Part shown: positions 24,406 to 33,469 of the stretch, in pieces
Position numbering within the stretch: the first letter of the stretch is position 1
Layout: each line of letters starts with the position of its first letter
From: DASQUK01 sp963756425
GTDB lineage: Bacteria > Actinomycetota > Acidimicrobiia > Acidimicrobiales > VFJN01
Reading direction: 5' to 3'
Assembly (NCBI GenBank): GCA_963756425.1
Contig: CAVWNW010000003.1
Span: 124,001 to 188,000 of the forward strand
Length of the DNA stretch: 64,000 nucleotides
Notes under the pieces: model-generated
The model's database searches: none
What the model saw: only the letters and a program-made list of their open reading frames with translations
What the model was told of the DNA's origin: nothing
Program-made: the position numbers and the translations under genes

Positions 24406-25953
24406 ATGACCGCCCACCTGCGTCGAGCTGCCGACCTGGACTGGACCCTCGGGGAGCTGGTGGAGCGGCGCGCCGCAGAGCACGGCGACCGGGTGCTGCT
24501 GCGATTCGGCGACGGCCAGACCCTGTCGTTCGCAGGGCTGGCGGCGCGGGTGGCCACCGTGCGCTACCTGCTGGCGGCGCGGGGCGTCGGGCCGGGGGAT
24601 CGGGTGGCGCTGATGATGCGCAACTCGCTGCGCTACCCGGTGGCATGGCTGGCCGTCACCTCCGCGGGGATGGCGGCGGTGCCGGTGAACAGCCGGTCGG
24701 GTCCGTTGGACAGCCGCCACCTCATCGACCACAGCGGCGCCCGGCTGGTGATCGCCGACGACACCACCGCTGCGACGGTGCACGCGGCGATCGCCGGGAT
24801 CGACCGGGGGGTCGCCGTCGAGGACGCGTCGCTGCCGGACTGGTCGCAGCCCGGACTGGGCCGCGGCGCGCCACCCGCCGACATGCCGGCGGGCGCACTC
24901 GCCGGCGTCCAGTACACGTCGGGGACGACCGGACTCCCCAAGGGCTGCATGCTCAGTCACCGCTTCTGGCAGCAGATCGGCCAGTCCTCCGCCGATGTGT
25001 TGCGGCTCGACGAGTCGAGCGTGCTCCTGAGCGCCCAGCCCTTCTCGTACATCGACCCGCTCTGGAACGTCGTGGCGGCCCTGCGGGCCGGCGCGGAGTT
25101 GGTGATCCTGGACGGCTTCCACCCGTCGACGTTCATGCGCTCCGTCGCCGAGTGGGGCGTGACCACCTTTTACTGCCTGGGCGCGATGCCGGTGCTGCTG
25201 ATGAAGCAGCCGCCCGCGGAGCACGACCGCACCCACCGCCTCAGCCACGTGGCGTGCTCCGCCATCCCTCCCCGGCTCCACGCCGCCATCGAACAGCGTT
25301 GGGGCGTGCCGTGGTACGAGCTGTTCGGGATGACGGAGACGGGGCTGAACCTGGCCGTGCTGGAGGACGACCACGACGAGCTGGTCGGAACCGGCAGCCT
25401 GGGCAGCGTGATGAGCCACTGCGAGGCCAAGGTGGTGGACGACGCCGGGATCGAGGCGCTGCCCGGAGCGCAGGGCGAGCTCGTGGTGCGCGGCGTCGGG
25501 CTGATGGACGGCTACTACGAGAACTCCGAGGCGACCGCGGCGTTCTTCGCGGGCGGCTGGGCCCACACCGGCGACATCGCGGTCCGCGACTCCCAGGGCC
25601 GGTTCACGCTGCGGGGACGCATCAAGGACATGATCCGTCGCGGCGGGGAGAACGTGGCCGCCGCCGAGGTCGAGGGGGTGCTGGTCAGCCACCCCGCCGT
25701 GCTCGAGTGCGCCGTCGTCGCCATGCCCGACGACGACCTCGGGGAGGAGCTGCGCGCCGTCGTCGTGCCGGTCACGGGCGAAGCGCCGTCACCCCGGGAG
25801 CTGCGGGAGCACGTCGCCGAAAGGCTGGCCCGCTTCAAGGTTCCCCGTTACTGGGAGTTTCGCTCGGAGCTCCCGCACACGCCATCCGAGCGCGTCGCCA
25901 AGCATCGCATCGGTAGGCCGGAGGCCGACCTCATCGACCTGGCGGGTGGCTGA
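24406..25953 (+). CDS. AMP-dependent acyl-CoA ligase
   Basis: This 515-residue ANL-family ligase has the ATP motif YTSGTTGLPKGCMLSH near residue 165, the ELFGMTETG motif near residue 305, the THTGDIAVRDSQGRFTLRGR hinge region and the C-terminal PSERVAKHRIGRP lysine segment. It opens with a crotonobetaine-CoA ligase-like arrangement (DWTLGELVERRAAEHGDRVLLRF). It is preceded by the 92-bp tandem repeat and an enoyl-CoA hydratase-like gene in the same direction. The pair would activate a carboxylic acid and hydrate its unsaturated CoA ester. The ATG at 24406 is part of the repeat boundary; whether the repeat hairpins hinder or help translation from it is unknown. Confidence 0.92.
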   Translation: MTAHLRRAADLDWTLGELVERRAAEHGDRVLLRFGDGQTLSFAGLAARVATVRYLLAARGVGPGDRVALMMRNSLRYPVAWLAVTSAGMAAVPVNSRSGPLDSRHLIDHSGARLVIADDTTAATVHAAIAGIDRGVAVEDASLPDWSQPGLGRGAPPADMPAGALAGVQYTSGTTGLPKGCMLSHRFWQQIGQSSADVLRLDESSVLLSAQPFSYIDPLWNVVAALRAGAELVILDGFHPSTFMRSVAEWGVTTFYCLGAMPVLLMKQPPAEHDRTHRLSHVACSAIPPRLHAAIEQRWGVPWYELFGMTETGLNLAVLEDDHDELVGTGSLGSVMSHCEAKVVDDAGIEALPGAQGELVVRGVGLMDGYYENSEATAAFFAGGWAHTGDIAVRDSQGRFTLRGRIKDMIRRGGENVAAAEVEGVLVSHPAVLECAVVAMPDDDLGEELRAVVVPVTGEAPSPRELREHVAERLARFKVPRYWEFRSELPHTPSERVAKHRIGRPEADLIDLAGG

Positions 25954-25964
25954 GCGGTCCCGGG

Positions 25965-27863
25965 CTAGTCGGCGTGCCCGCAATGCTCCTCGGCGGGCGG
26001 CACGTCGAGCGCCGGGTTGCGATCGAAGAACCCGAAGGGCGTGAGGAGGAAGCCGCAGTACTCGACCGGCATCACCGGCCAGTCCTCGGGCCGCACGAAG
26101 TGGGTGACGCCGAACGTGTACCACACCACCACGTCGGCATCGACGAGGGACCGGTCCTGCGCCGTCCAGCTGGGCAGGCCGTCGCGGCCCTCGTGCTGGT
26201 TCACGTAGTCGCCGGCCGCCCGCCGCTCCCGATCGGCGTAGGGCGTCACCCACAGGTTGTGGCGCGCGAACCCGGCGCGCTTACCGATCGGCGAGTCGGC
26301 GTGTGCGAACAGCGTCGGTGTGGTCGTCGCCGGGACGAGCCTGTAGGCGACGGGCTGGCCGAGGCCGTTGCGCGACTGCGGGTTCACGATCCGCCAGCTA
26401 CGCGACCGCGCCGGGTCGATCTGGCGTTGCGCGCGTTGTTCGGTGTCGAGCCGCGTCGCCTTGGCGCGGAATGCGTTCATCCACGGGTTGTCGGGGCCGG
26501 GAGGCAGCGGGTCGGCGTCGACCTCGTGGACCTCGTTGACGCAGCCGTCGACGTCGAAGTCGAGCCGGGCACAGAAGAGATGCTGGTGGTGCGGGGCGGC
26601 GACGCCCTCGGCGACGACGTTCGCGAACTCCGGCTGCGTCCCCGGTTCGATGGCCATCGGTGAGACGATGCCCGTCAGCTTGACCTCCAGCTGGATGTTG
26701 CCGTCGAGGTAGAGGTACCAGTAGAAGCCGTAGTCGTAGTTGCCGACGGTGCTGATGAAGCTCAGCACCAACCGGCGGCTCCTCCGCACCTCGCCGCGTC
26801 CGCTCTGCAGGTCGACGTGCTTCCACAGGATCCCGTAGTCCTCCTCGTGGATGCAGATGGCGTTCTCGATCGCCCAGGGCTCGCCCTGCTCGTTCGCGAG
26901 CATCGCGTCGACGTAGCGGACCTCGCCGACACAGTCGCAACCGAGCGCGAGCGGCTGCGTCAGGCGGCCGAGCCCCCACTCGCCGGCATCGAACGCGTTC
27001 TTCCAGCCGTGCAGCGGGCCGGCGTCGCCGTACGGGACGACCATTTCGGCAATCGACGCCCGATGGAGCACCGGGCGAAGTCGTCCGTCATCCTCGTAGG
27101 CGACCTCGTGCAGGACGAGGCCCTCGTGGGGATCGAACGACACCCGCAGCTGCCACTTCTGCCACCGCACGAGGTTGCCGTCGACCGTGAAGCTCGGGCC
27201 GTCGGGCTGCGAGATCGAGATCGGCTTGAGGTCGGTACGCAGCGCCGGATGATCCTCGACCCAGAAGTTCGCACGGTTGGGTGGCAGGGGCACGACACCG
27301 TGGTCGATGACCTCGATCACCTCGTTGTTCCCGAGGTCGAAGTGGACGATCACGCCCTCGATCGGGCGGGCGTAGCCGTTGTCGGTCGCGTCCGCACGCA
27401 GGAACGAGATGCAGCGCGCGATCCGGCGTCCTTCCTCGCAGTCGTAGCCGAACGTCCCGGCCGGCCACGGGTCGATCTGCACCGCCTCGAGGTCGGTGAT
27501 GCCCCGCCGCGCGAGCGCCGCCCGGTACTCGGGATGCTCCTTCGTGGTGGCGATCGCGTACAGCGCTTCCGTCATCAACAGCGCCGGCCGCCTGCCCTCG
27601 ACCTCGTGCCACTCGCGCACCTCGCCGCGGGTGACCGACACGACCGCCTCGACCAGCGTCAGCCCGGGACCGGGCACGATCTGCGCACCCACCTCGCGCT
27701 CGATCGGGTCACCGGCCTTCCAGCGTGCCAACTCGTCCTTGGTGGGCTCGCGCAGCACGACGTGGGCGAACAGCGCCTCGTCGCCCACCCGTCCCGTCGC
27801 CCGCAGCACCTCGACCGCGCGCGTGATCTCGTCGGCCGTGAGCATGTCGAGGGGATGAGCCAT
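25965..27863 (-). CDS. Copper-containing primary amine oxidase
   Basis: This 632-residue enzyme oxidatively deaminates primary amines to aldehydes with O2. The topaquinone precursor is Tyr376 in the VGNYDYGF motif, and the catalytic-base region YGDAGPLHGWKNAFDAGEWG precedes it. The copper histidine pair lies in APHHQHLF, with the third ligand expected in the C-terminal WYTFGVTHFVRPEDWPVMP region. N2, N3 and catalytic domains are all present, and the length matches phenylethylamine/histamine oxidases. ATG 27863 (AGGA seven bases upstream) gives the usual HPLDMLTADE opening; ATG 27893 is an alternative. The long open frame upstream is antisense to the FAD-oxidase gene and is not coding. It is divergent from that AGPS-like gene. 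Confidence 0.93.
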   Translation of the reverse strand: MAHPLDMLTADEITRAVEVLRATGRVGDEALFAHVVLREPTKDELARWKAGDPIEREVGAQIVPGPGLTLVEAVVSVTRGEVREWHEVEGRRPALLMTEALYAIATTKEHPEYRAALARRGITDLEAVQIDPWPAGTFGYDCEEGRRIARCISFLRADATDNGYARPIEGVIVHFDLGNNEVIEVIDHGVVPLPPNRANFWVEDHPALRTDLKPISISQPDGPSFTVDGNLVRWQKWQLRVSFDPHEGLVLHEVAYEDDGRLRPVLHRASIAEMVVPYGDAGPLHGWKNAFDAGEWGLGRLTQPLALGCDCVGEVRYVDAMLANEQGEPWAIENAICIHEEDYGILWKHVDLQSGRGEVRRSRRLVLSFISTVGNYDYGFYWYLYLDGNIQLEVKLTGIVSPMAIEPGTQPEFANVVAEGVAAPHHQHLFCARLDFDVDGCVNEVHEVDADPLPPGPDNPWMNAFRAKATRLDTEQRAQRQIDPARSRSWRIVNPQSRNGLGQPVAYRLVPATTTPTLFAHADSPIGKRAGFARHNLWVTPYADRERRAAGDYVNQHEGRDGLPSWTAQDRSLVDADVVVWYTFGVTHFVRPEDWPVMPVEYCGFLLTPFGFFDRNPALDVPPAEEHCGHAD

Positions 27864-27968
27864 ACGGAATCCTGCCGCGGGATCAGTGGCCATGACCACC
27901 ATTTCCGCTGCAGGTTTCGGCGGGGCGGCGGACTTTCGCCGGGGCGTGGGATCCTCGATCCTGGTGGC

Positions 27969-29591
27969 GTGCAGGGGGAACGACCGACCCAACGGTGGAA
28001 CGCATCGGGCCGCCGCAGCCTTTGGGGCTGGGGGCTGGCCGCCGACGAGCCGACGGACGACCAGCGGCGCCGGCTGGCCGGGACGCTGGCCCGGCGCTAC
28101 GGCGTCGAGGCACGCGTCGAGGCGGCGGTCTCGATCGACGACGCCGAGCTGCGCGCACCGCGCGTCGCGGTTCCGGCCGCACTCAGCAGTGTGTGCTCCA
28201 CCGACCGGTGGGAGCGGGCCCGCCACACCTACGGCATGGCCTACACCGATCGGCTGCGGGCCTTCCGGGGCCGGTTCGACACTCCACCCGACGTCGTGGC
28301 GTTTCCGGCGGACGAGGCAGAGCTCGAGGCGGTCCTCGACTGGTGCGACGCGTCGGGCCACGTGGTGGTGCCGTTCGGCGGCGGGTCGTCGGTGGTGTGG
28401 GGCGTGAACCCGCCCGCCGACGCCGCGAGCGTCGTGACGATCGACCTGACGTCCATGGACCGGGTGCTCGAGGTCGACCCCACGTCCCGGGCCGCCCGGA
28501 TCCAGGCCGGGGCCCTGGGCCCCGCCGTCGAGGATCAGCTGCGCCCACACGGCCTGACGCTGCGGCACTTCCCGCAGTCGTTCGAGTGGTCGACCGTGGG
28601 GGGCTGGATCGCGACCCGCTCGGGCGGCCACTACGCCACGAACCACACGCACATCGATGACTTCGTCGAGTCCGTCCGCATGCTCACCCCGTCGGGCTGG
28701 TGGGAGTCGCGACGGCTCCCGGGGAGCGGCGCCGGTCCGAGCCCCGATCGCCTGGTGCTGGGCAGCGAGGGCACGTTGGGGATCGTGTCCGAGGCTTGGC
28801 TGAGGCTCCAGGCCCGGCCGACGTTCCGCGCCTCGGGCGGCGTGCGCTTCCCGGGCTGGGAAGCGGGCTGGCAGGCGGTACGGGCGATCGTCCAGGCGAA
28901 GCTGTGGCCGGCCAACCTCCGGATCCTCGATCCGCTCGAGGCCCAGCGGGGCGCCGGCCTCGACGGGAACACGGCGTTGGTGATCGTGGGCTTCGAGTCG
29001 GCCGACGTGTCCCAACGCGCCAACATCGAGGCCGCCGTCGCCCTCGCCCGCGACCACGGTGGCGAGATCGCCGACGACGAGATCAGGACGGCCGACGCCA
29101 GGACGCCCACCGGTCGCGGCGGCGCGGTCGGGGCCTGGCGTGACAGCTTCGTCGGCTTCGACCTCAACACCATGACGGGGCTCGGCCTGGTGACCGACAC
29201 GTTCGAGACCGCGATCACGTGGGATCGCTGGCCCGACTTCGATGCCGACGTGCGGTCGAAGGTGGGACGGGCGCTCGACGAGGTGTGCGGCGGCGGCCTG
29301 CTCAGCTGCCGGTTCACCCACGTCTACACCGACGGGCCGGCGCCCTACTACACGTTCGGGGGAATGGGCCGGCAGGGCGGCGAGGAGCAGCAGTGGGCGG
29401 AGCTCAAGGAGGCGGCCTCCGAGGCGGTCGTCGCCGCCGGGGGCACGATCACCCACCACCATGCGGTCGGGCGGATGCACCGCCCTGCCTACGATCGCCA
29501 ACGGCCGCGCCTCTTCGCCGCCGCGCTCCGGGCGGCCAAGCTGGCCGTCGACCCGCATGGGCTGCTGAACCCGGGCGTCCTCGTCGACTAG
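27969..29591 (+). CDS. FAD-binding oxidase, alkyldihydroxyacetonephosphate synthase-like
   Basis: This protein of about 540 residues is of the VAO/PCMH flavoprotein superfamily. It opens with the AGPS-like RRSLWGWG. The FAD-binding domain has PFGGGSSVVWG, GALGPAVEDQL, the FPQSFEWSTVGGWIATRSGG stretch and LGSEGTLGIVSEA. The C-terminal substrate domain contains CRFTHVYTDGPAPYYTF and ends in HHHAVGRMHRP, typical of AGPS. In eukaryotes AGPS makes ether lipid precursors; many actinobacterial homologues have no proven role. The GTG at 27969 gives the normal N-terminus; the ORF continues upstream only as antisense of the amine oxidase gene. The 105-bp gap to the amine oxidase start carries both promoters. 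Confidence 0.88.
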   Translation: MQGERPTQRWNASGRRSLWGWGLAADEPTDDQRRRLAGTLARRYGVEARVEAAVSIDDAELRAPRVAVPAALSSVCSTDRWERARHTYGMAYTDRLRAFRGRFDTPPDVVAFPADEAELEAVLDWCDASGHVVVPFGGGSSVVWGVNPPADAASVVTIDLTSMDRVLEVDPTSRAARIQAGALGPAVEDQLRPHGLTLRHFPQSFEWSTVGGWIATRSGGHYATNHTHIDDFVESVRMLTPSGWWESRRLPGSGAGPSPDRLVLGSEGTLGIVSEAWLRLQARPTFRASGGVRFPGWEAGWQAVRAIVQAKLWPANLRILDPLEAQRGAGLDGNTALVIVGFESADVSQRANIEAAVALARDHGGEIADDEIRTADARTPTGRGGAVGAWRDSFVGFDLNTMTGLGLVTDTFETAITWDRWPDFDADVRSKVGRALDEVCGGGLLSCRFTHVYTDGPAPYYTFGGMGRQGGEEQQWAELKEAASEAVVAAGGTITHHHAVGRMHRPAYDRQRPRLFAAALRAAKLAVDPHGLLNPGVLVD

Positions 29592-29595
29592 TGCA

Positions 29596-29613
29596 GTGGC
29601 GCGTAGGCGCCAC
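29596..29613. terminator. Hairpin between convergent genes
   Basis: GTGGCGC-GTAG-GCGCCAC is a perfect 7-bp stem with a 4-nt loop, starting four bases after the stop of the FAD oxidase gene and 33 bp before the end of the convergent methyltransferase gene. There is no T-run on either side. It could serve both directions. Confidence 0.5.
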
Positions 29614-29645
29614 CCCGGCGGCGAACCGGAACGACCGCCCGGAAC

Positions 29646-30464
29646 TCAGTCGTCGCCCCGCCTGGCCACGGCGAGGAGATGAGCGCTCAGCCCGAGCAGG
29701 GTGGGTTCGGCTTCGATCAGCCGGGTCGCCTCGAGGATGGTCTCGCGGTCGGCGTCCCGCCGCCAACGAGCCTCAAGGTGTGGCAGCCAGCCGGCTATCC
29801 CCTCGACGCCCACGAGTTCGACGACCTCCAGGCCGGTGCCGGTGATCTCCTGGCGGAGCTCGTCGGGGTGGTGGAAGAACGCGGTCGTGAACCAGTGGGG
29901 GTGGTTGTCGGGGTTGGCGTGGCGGCCGTCGGCGAGGTCGCGCCGGACGATTCGGCGGAACTCGGGCTCGAACAGGAACTCCCGCACGAGCCCATCGATC
30001 AGCGACGCGAACCGGCTGATGGCGGCGACCGCCACGGGCCCGCCCGGCTTGACGACCCGGCGGGCCTCCCGAAGCGCAGCCAGGCGATCGGCGCGCTCGA
30101 CCAGGTGGTAGAGCGGGCCGAGCAGGAGCACGGCATCGAAGCTGGCGTCGGGCCCGGCCAGGTGTCGCGCGTCGCCGACCTCGGCCGTGAGTCCGAGCCC
30201 GGACAGGGCGGCAATCGCCCGTTCCACGTGCTGCGGGGTGATGTCGACGAGGTGCACGTCGTACCCGTCCCGCAGCAGCCAGGCCGCATGCACGCCGGTT
30301 CCGCCACCGACGTCGAGGATGCGTCGGGGCGGCGGCGGGAGATGGCGCCTCAGGACCTCGCGGGTGCGGACGAGCTCCAGTTCCGCCATCCCGCCGACGA
30401 GCCGGTCCTGCTCCCGGTTCGCCTCGTAGTGGGCGACGACGCTGCCGAGGTCGTTGGCCGTCAC
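29646..30464 (-). CDS. Class I SAM-dependent methyltransferase
   Basis: This 272-residue methyltransferase has motif I RILDVGGGTGVHAAWLL (near residue 48), the following acidic loop VHLVDITPQH, motif II DAVLLLGPLYHL and motif III VKPGGPVAVAAIS. The fold is of the UbiE/BioC-like Methyltransf_11/25 type. The substrate is unknown. The GTG at 30464 has only GGAG very close upstream, so the start is tentative. It is the last gene of the 29.6-43.0 kb operon, 31 bp after the DHFR-like gene, though it may serve an unrelated function. Confidence 0.88.
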   Translation of the reverse strand: MTANDLGSVVAHYEANREQDRLVGGMAELELVRTREVLRRHLPPPPRRILDVGGGTGVHAAWLLRDGYDVHLVDITPQHVERAIAALSGLGLTAEVGDARHLAGPDASFDAVLLLGPLYHLVERADRLAALREARRVVKPGGPVAVAAISRFASLIDGLVREFLFEPEFRRIVRRDLADGRHANPDNHPHWFTTAFFHHPDELRQEITGTGLEVVELVGVEGIAGWLPHLEARWRRDADRETILEATRLIEAEPTLLGLSAHLLAVARRGDD

Positions 30465-30495
30465 GCTCCGACCATAGGGAGCGGGACGGGTGCGG

Positions 30496-31074
30496 TCAGG
30501 CGTCCTTTTCTTGGGGCGTGGGCTGGTAGACGAGGATGTACGTCTCGCCGGCCGGCTTCGCGTCCACCAGCTTCAGGGCGGTGGCGGCCGGCGTCTCCCC
30601 GAACAGGTGCTTTCCGCCCCCGAGGACGGTGGGGAACACCATGAACCGGTACTCGTCGACGAGGCCGTTCTCCGCCAGCGCCCGGACCAGCTGCACGCTG
30701 CCGTTGACCAGGATGTCACCGTCGATCTCCCGCTTCAGCTTGGCGACGGCGCCCGGGATGTCGTCCACGATGACGGTGGAGTTGCTCCACTCGGGGTCCT
30801 GCAGCGTCGTGGACACGACGTACTTGGGCATGCCGTTGAACTTGTCCGCGAACTCGCCCGTCCGCGAGGGCCAAGCCTCGGCGAAGCCCTCGAACGTCAC
30901 CCGCCCGAGCAGCAACGCGTCGGCGGCCATGACCTCGTCGAGCTTGAACTTGTTCCCCTCATCGCCGCGGTCGAACTGGAATGCCCAGCCACCGCGCTCC
31001 CAGCTCTCGGAACCGCCAGGATCCTCGACGATGCCGTCGACCGAGATGAACTGCGAGACGACCACCTTGCCCAT
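30496..31074 (-). CDS. Dihydrofolate reductase family protein (RibD C-terminal-like)
   Basis: This 192-residue protein with the DHFR/RibD reductase fold has the opening KVVVSQFISVDGIVEDPGG, the LLLGRVTFEGFAEAWPS segment, VVSTTLQDPEWSNSTVI and the GSVQLVRALAENGLVDEYR region. It belongs to the YyaP/YwjB-type group, whose members probably use NADPH or F420 and whose substrates are mostly unknown. ATG 31074 follows GGAAGGAAG and gives the standard N-terminus. It lies 58 bp after the acyl-CoA dehydrogenase genes and before the methyltransferase gene. Functional connection to the catabolic operon is uncertain. Confidence 0.87.
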   Translation of the reverse strand: MGKVVVSQFISVDGIVEDPGGSESWERGGWAFQFDRGDEGNKFKLDEVMAADALLLGRVTFEGFAEAWPSRTGEFADKFNGMPKYVVSTTLQDPEWSNSTVIVDDIPGAVAKLKREIDGDILVNGSVQLVRALAENGLVDEYRFMVFPTVLGGGKHLFGETPAATALKLVDAKPAGETYILVYQPTPQEKDA

Positions 31075-31132
31075 GACCACACTTCCTTCCGATTGGCGTG
31101 CGACCGAAATAGACGCCGCGGTGTCGTCAAAC

Positions 31133-32296
31133 TCATCGCGCCCCGGCGACCAGCGCTCCCAGGGCGCCGAGGTGGTCCTCACGCGTGCCGAACGCGAGCG
31201 CCGCCGCCCGCGCCCGGTCCGACCACAGGTGGAGATCGTCGTCGAGGGTGAACCCGATGCCACCGTGGAGCTGGTGGGCCGTCAGCGTCGTCTCGACGTA
31301 GGCGTCGCCGGCGGCCACCTTGGCGATCGCCACTGCGGCCTCCGGACTCCCGGTGTCCACGGGCGCGTCGCTCCCCAAGGAGCACCGCCACACCGCCTTC
31401 CAGGCCGCCAGGCCCGCCGCATCGATGCGGGTCGACAGGTCGGCGATGTGGTGCTGCACGGCCTGGAAGCTGCCGATCGGGCGGCCGAACTGAACCCGAT
31501 CGGTGACGTACCGAACCGTCCGGTCCAGCACCGCCCGGGCACCACCGACCATCTCCACGCATTGCAGGGCGGTGGCGACGCGGCGCACCTCCTCCGTGAT
31601 CGGCCAGCCATCCGTGGGCGCACCCGCCAGCACACCGTCCACCGGCACCCGCACCGCGGTGAACGAGACCTCGTGTTGGGCGTCGTGGGCGAACGTCGTG
31701 AGCCGGGACCGGCGCACGCCCGGTGCCCCGCTGGGCACGACGACCAGCCGGACGGCGCCGGCGCCCGCCCCGTCGGGATCCCTGGCCACGACCACCAGGT
31801 CGTCGGCGACGCCGGCGTTGGGGACGAACAGCTTCGTTCCGTCGACCACCACGACCTCGCCCTCGACAGTCGCGGTCGTGGCCAGGGCATCGGGCGACGA
31901 CGCCATCCCCTCCTCGTGGTACGCCAGCGAGACGATGCGGTCGCCGGCGAGGACCGCGGGGAGCAGAGCGGCGCGCGGCGCGTCGCCCCCGGCGCGATCG
32001 ACCAGCAGCGCCGCCTCGACGGTCGAGTAGAGGGTGGTCGGCACCAGGGCGCGGCCCGCCTCCTCGTACACCACCGCCAGGTCGAGCAGGTTTCCGCCGC
32101 CGCCGCCCACTGCCTCAGGGAACGCCAGGCCGACCCATCCCAGCTCGGTCATCCCCCGCCACAGGTCGGCATCGTGACCGTCGCCACCGGGCGCGCCGAC
32201 ACGCCGGACCAGTTCGGGCGGGCAGGCACGCTGCAGGAAGGCGCGCGCCGACGCCCGCAGCGCCTCCTGCTCGGCGGACAGCGCCAGGTCCGTCAT
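31133..32296 (-). CDS. Acyl-CoA dehydrogenase family protein (subunit A of an adjacent pair)
   Basis: This 387-residue member of the acyl-CoA dehydrogenase fold has the C-terminal FAD-binding stretch DRVQFGRPIGSFQAVQHHIAD and the HQLHGGIGFTLDDDLHLWS motif. The usual active-site glutamate segment is not obvious. It is shorter and more divergent than its neighbour (32293-33462), and the two genes overlap by four bases (ATGA). In actinobacterial steroid side-chain degradation, adjacent FadE genes of this kind form alpha2beta2 heterotetramers in which one subunit supplies FAD contacts and the other the catalytic base. I infer the same arrangement here; the substrate would be a bulky or branched acyl-CoA. 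Confidence 0.9.
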   Translation of the reverse strand: MTDLALSAEQEALRASARAFLQRACPPELVRRVGAPGGDGHDADLWRGMTELGWVGLAFPEAVGGGGGNLLDLAVVYEEAGRALVPTTLYSTVEAALLVDRAGGDAPRAALLPAVLAGDRIVSLAYHEEGMASSPDALATTATVEGEVVVVDGTKLFVPNAGVADDLVVVARDPDGAGAGAVRLVVVPSGAPGVRRSRLTTFAHDAQHEVSFTAVRVPVDGVLAGAPTDGWPITEEVRRVATALQCVEMVGGARAVLDRTVRYVTDRVQFGRPIGSFQAVQHHIADLSTRIDAAGLAAWKAVWRCSLGSDAPVDTGSPEAAVAIAKVAAGDAYVETTLTAHQLHGGIGFTLDDDLHLWSDRARAAALAFGTREDHLGALGALVAGAR

Positions 32297-33462
32297 CGCG
32301 GCAGACCGTGGCCCCGCTGGGCGACGATGTCGCGTTGGATCTCGTTCGTCCCGCCACCGAAGCGCAGGTAGGGCGCCGCCCGGTACATGAGCTGGGCGAG
32401 GCCGGCGATCGGCGCCCGGGCGTCGTGGGGGTCGAGCTGTCCTGCCGGCCCGAGCAGGTCCAGTGCCACGGACGAGGCCCGCGCGTGCAACTCGGTGGTG
32501 AAGACCTTCGTCATCGATGCCTCCGCGCTGGCGGGCCGGTCGGCGTCGATCAGCCACGCAGCACGGTGGTTCAGCAGCCTCGCCAGCTCGACGTCGACGG
32601 CCAGCTCCGCCAAGCGGCGCTGCACCTCCGGGCGGGACGCGGGCGCCCCGCCGTCGACCGTGGCGTCACGGCACCACGCGGTGAGGTCGTCGAGCAGCCG
32701 CCGCAGGCCGCCCGTGATCCCGATCGCTACCCGTTCGAAGTCGAGCGCCTGGGTCACGTAGGCCCAGCCGCGGTCGCGCTCGCCGACCAGGTTCTCGCAG
32801 GGCACGCGCACGTCGTCGAACCAGACCTGGTTGGTGCGCATCCCCCGCCAGGTGGTGATGCCCCGGACCTCGATCCCCGGCGCGTCGAGCGGCACGATGA
32901 GGACGGAGATCCCCCGATGCCGGGGCGCGTCGGGGTCGGTGCGGCACGCCAGCCACTCGTGGGTGCAGTACTCGGCGCCGGTGTTCCAGATCTTGGTGCC
33001 GTTGATCACCCACACATCGCCGTCCAGCGCCGCCGTCGTCCGGAGGGATGCCAGGTCGCTGCCGGCGTCGGGCTCCGAGTAGCCGATGGCGAACTCGACC
33101 TCACCCCTGCGGATGGCCGGCAGCCACCGGGCGTGCTGCTCGGGCGTGCCCGAGCGGATGATCGTCGGCGCCACCGAGGCCGCCGTCATGTCGATGGCGG
33201 GCGCCCCGGCGTACGCCAGCTCGTCCATCAGCAGCAGGTTGTCGACAAGGGACCGGCCGGGGCCGCCGTGCTCCTCGGGCCACATGAGGCACAGCCAGCC
33301 CCGGTCGAGCAGGCGGCGGCGGAACTCCCTGATGACGTCGCCGCTCCACTCGCCTCCCCCGCGACGCACCGCCTCGCGCTCGGCCGGGCCGAAGTCCTCG
33401 TCGAGGAAGGCCCGCACCTCCGCGACCCACGCCCGCTGCCGGTCTGTGAGGCCGAAGTCCAT
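32293..33462 (-). CDS. Acyl-CoA dehydrogenase family protein (subunit B, catalytic-type)
   Basis: This 389-residue acyl-CoA dehydrogenase has the substrate/FAD signature FAIGYSEPDAGSDLASL (near residue 125), VINGTKIWNTGAEY, a glutamate in QALDFERVAIG at the place of the catalytic base, and the C-terminal FGGGTNEIQRDIVAQRGHGLPR. The last motif is characteristic of FadE proteins of steroid/terpenoid catabolism. It would desaturate an acyl-CoA at the alpha-beta position. The ATG at 33462 is 7 bp after the stop of the hotdog gene. The downstream acyl-CoA dehydrogenase gene overlaps it by four bases, so equal synthesis of two subunits is expected. Confidence 0.93.
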   Translation of the reverse strand: MDFGLTDRQRAWVAEVRAFLDEDFGPAEREAVRRGGGEWSGDVIREFRRRLLDRGWLCLMWPEEHGGPGRSLVDNLLLMDELAYAGAPAIDMTAASVAPTIIRSGTPEQHARWLPAIRRGEVEFAIGYSEPDAGSDLASLRTTAALDGDVWVINGTKIWNTGAEYCTHEWLACRTDPDAPRHRGISVLIVPLDAPGIEVRGITTWRGMRTNQVWFDDVRVPCENLVGERDRGWAYVTQALDFERVAIGITGGLRRLLDDLTAWCRDATVDGGAPASRPEVQRRLAELAVDVELARLLNHRAAWLIDADRPASAEASMTKVFTTELHARASSVALDLLGPAGQLDPHDARAPIAGLAQLMYRAAPYLRFGGGTNEIQRDIVAQRGHGLPR

Positions 33463-33469
33463 GGTCGGC

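Noticed and set aside
25965..29558. A single 1197-residue minus-strand protein covering the amine oxidase and beyond
   Set aside because: Only the part up to about 27863 matches the copper amine oxidase fold. The rest is antisense to the AGPS-like gene and has shadow-like composition.
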